This document shows positions 14,944 through 15,651 of a stretch of 15,651 nt of DNA, one piece after another. Origin of the DNA: Clostridiales bacterium UBA6468 (GTDB taxonomy: Bacteria; Bacillota; Clostridia; Oscillospirales; Oscillospiraceae). Made by a program: the position numbers and the translations under genes. Where the stretch lies: positions 1 to 15,651 of the forward strand of contig DJNI01000028.1 of the NCBI GenBank assembly GCA_002436765.1, given 5' to 3'. Below the pieces are notes generated by a model, which did no database searches, was not told where the DNA came from, and was given only the letters and a program-made list of their open reading frames with translations. Each line of letters opens with the position of its first letter. Position 1 is the first letter of the stretch.

Positions 14944-15312
14944 ATGGAACTCACAAGAAGCGAAATGGAAATCATGGACGTCCTCTGGGAAACGGGGGAG
15001 CCACTGTCCCGCGCAGATCTATTGGCGCATACCGAGGAGAAAACCTGGAAGGACAGCTCCGTACACATTCTGCTTAACAGTCTGCTGCAAAAGGGCGCCA
15101 TCCGGGAGGCCGGGCTTGTAAAGCGCGGCAAAACCTTTGGCCGTGTCTTTGCGCCGACCATGAGCCGGGAGGAATACTTTGCCAACACCATTTTCAGCCA
15201 TCGCCACAAACCGGAACCCGTGGGTCTGTTCAAGGCATTGCTGAAGCGGAAGGAAGTTACCCAGGAAGACCGAAAGCAGCTTCTGGAGCTTGTGCAGAAG
15301 GAAATACGGTAA
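14944..15312 (+). CDS. BlaI/MecI/CopY-family transcriptional repressor
   Basis: The 122-residue protein is a winged-helix repressor of the BlaI/MecI family (PF03965-like). It opens with LTRSEMEIMDVLWETGEPLS, followed by the helix-turn-helix with WKDSSVHILLNSLLQKGAI (35-53) and a wing (KRGKTFGRVFAP); the C-terminal helices would form the dimer. Family members repress beta-lactamase, PBP2a or copper genes and are usually inactivated by a BlaR1/MecR1 membrane protease encoded next to them. No such gene is present: a strong terminator follows within 7 bases of the stop and the upstream gene is an LCP gene. The ribosome site is GAAGG (14932-14936). The signal and target genes cannot be told from this window. 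Confidence 0.9.
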   Translation: MELTRSEMEIMDVLWETGEPLSRADLLAHTEEKTWKDSSVHILLNSLLQKGAIREAGLVKRGKTFGRVFAPTMSREEYFANTIFSHRHKPEPVGLFKALLKRKEVTQEDRKQLLELVQKEIR

Positions 15313-15318
15313 ACGATC

Positions 15319-15357
15319 AGCGGAGTCGTGCAAACGGCTCCGCTTTTCTTTTTTTCC
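15319..15357 (+). terminator. Terminator of the BlaI-type gene
   Basis: AGCGGAGTCG (15319-15328) pairs with CGGCTCCGCT (15335-15344), 10 bp with one G-T pair and a 6-base loop. A T-rich run of 14 bases with a single C follows. This is a textbook intrinsic terminator. Confidence 0.95.
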
Positions 15358-15381
15358 GGGAATTTCGCAGCCCGGTTTCCT

Positions 15382-15403
15382 GTGCGGTTCGGCCGCACGT
15401 TTT
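15382..15403 (+). terminator. Possible second, weaker terminator
   Basis: GTGCGG (15382-15387) pairs with CCGCAC (15393-15398) around a 5-base TTCGG loop, followed by GTTTT. It might back up the stronger terminator just upstream. The rest of 15404-15470 shows no gene or recognisable site. Confidence 0.4.
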
Positions 15404-15474
15404 GCCTTTGCCCTCCATAAAATGTCAGTATCGCACACATCGCTTCCCCCTCTCACGCCTTTATTTCGTAGAAA

Positions 15475-15505
15475 ATTGCACAAAAATAATTGAATATTGC
15501 ACCAA
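15475..15505 (+). repeat. Direct repeat upstream of the outward promoter
   Basis: ATTGCACAAA (15475-15484) and ATTGCACCAA (15496-15505) differ at one base and are spaced exactly 21 bp, two helical turns. The second ends 14 bases before the -35 at 15520. The pair could be an activator site on one face of the DNA; the surrounding sequence is AT-rich. Confidence 0.4.
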
Positions 15506-15519
15506 TTTGCCAAATCTGA

Positions 15520-15548
15520 TTGACAACGCCCGGCACGGGGTGTATAGT
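15520..15548 (+). promoter_or_regulatory. Strong promoter reading out of the window through the repeat
   Basis: TTGACA (15520-15525), a 17-base spacer and TATAGT (15543-15548) make a near-consensus sigma-A promoter. Transcription would begin near 15555, about 13 bases before the right repeat copy, and continue beyond the window. The left copy has no matching promoter at the equivalent place. Confidence 0.8.
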
Positions 15549-15567
15549 AGGAACGTTATCACGGCTT

Positions 15568-15646
15568 AGGAAGCTCTGATTAAATCGGCAGGAACCGTGA
15601 GCGAGAGGCTTTTCGTCCAATCAAGGTATCGGAAACGGCGGAATAC
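15568..15646 (+). repeat. Right copy of the inverted dispersed repeat
   Basis: This is the partner of 15-93, in inverted orientation, with 69 of 79 bases alike by hand alignment. Both copies point outward. The inner boundary is sharp (GGAAGCTCTGATTAAATC, no similarity before 15568). The outer boundary is cut by the window end, so the true repeat may be longer. It lies in the 5' part of the transcript predicted from 15520-15548. Confidence 0.85.
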
Positions 15647-15651
15647 TGTAT

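Overview
The window is a 15.65 kb piece of a GC-rich, spore-forming Firmicute, most likely a gut Oscillospirales-type clostridium. This placement is inferred from four things: a Spo0A-family regulator, strongly GC-biased third codon positions, AGGAGG-type ribosome binding sites with sigma-A promoters, and the typical clostridial set of VanW, LCP, MurC, Ddl and DUF1934 proteins. It is mainly chromosomal housekeeping sequence. I see no rRNA, tRNA, CRISPR array, phage gene or transposase.

Layout, left to right. Positions 15-93 carry a repeat whose inverted copy lies at 15568-15646, so the window is framed by two outward-facing copies of one dispersed element. mfd (178-3693) encodes the transcription-repair coupling factor. 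Two VanW-family membrane proteins follow (3779-5893 and 7028-8554). Between them, on the minus strand, is a gene with an HExxH zinc-peptidase motif that seems to start at an ACG codon (5968-6876). A minus-strand operon then reads ddl, a DUF1934 gene and a small EamA transporter (10513 down to 8592). Divergent from ddl is a conserved hypothetical gene (10708-11109), convergent with murC (11142-12506, minus). Upstream of murC are a structured leader, a promoter and a 51-codon small ORF (12632-12787, minus). A region with two tandem Spo0A-box matches precedes a Spo0A-family gene (12924-13667), which is followed by an LCP (LytR-CpsA-Psr) gene (13720-14748). A BlaI/MecI-family repressor gene (14944-15312) with a consensus promoter and an overlapping palindrome closes the gene content. 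The last ~290 bases hold terminators, a strong outward promoter and the right repeat copy.

Functionally, most genes concern the cell envelope: D-Ala-D-Ala synthesis (ddl), the muropeptide ligase (murC), attachment of glycopolymers to the wall (LCP) and wall-associated VanW proteins. A sporulation master-regulator homologue and a BlaI-type repressor sit among them. The transcription units are separated by clear hairpin terminators at 5903, 8560, 11117 and 15319.

The points most worth following up are the terminal inverted repeats, the Spo0A-box pair next to a Spo0A homologue with an altered acidic pocket, the unannotated 51-codon ORF, the apparent ACG start of the HExxH gene, and the BlaI-type gene without a visible sensor partner. 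I found no convincing undescribed multi-gene system.
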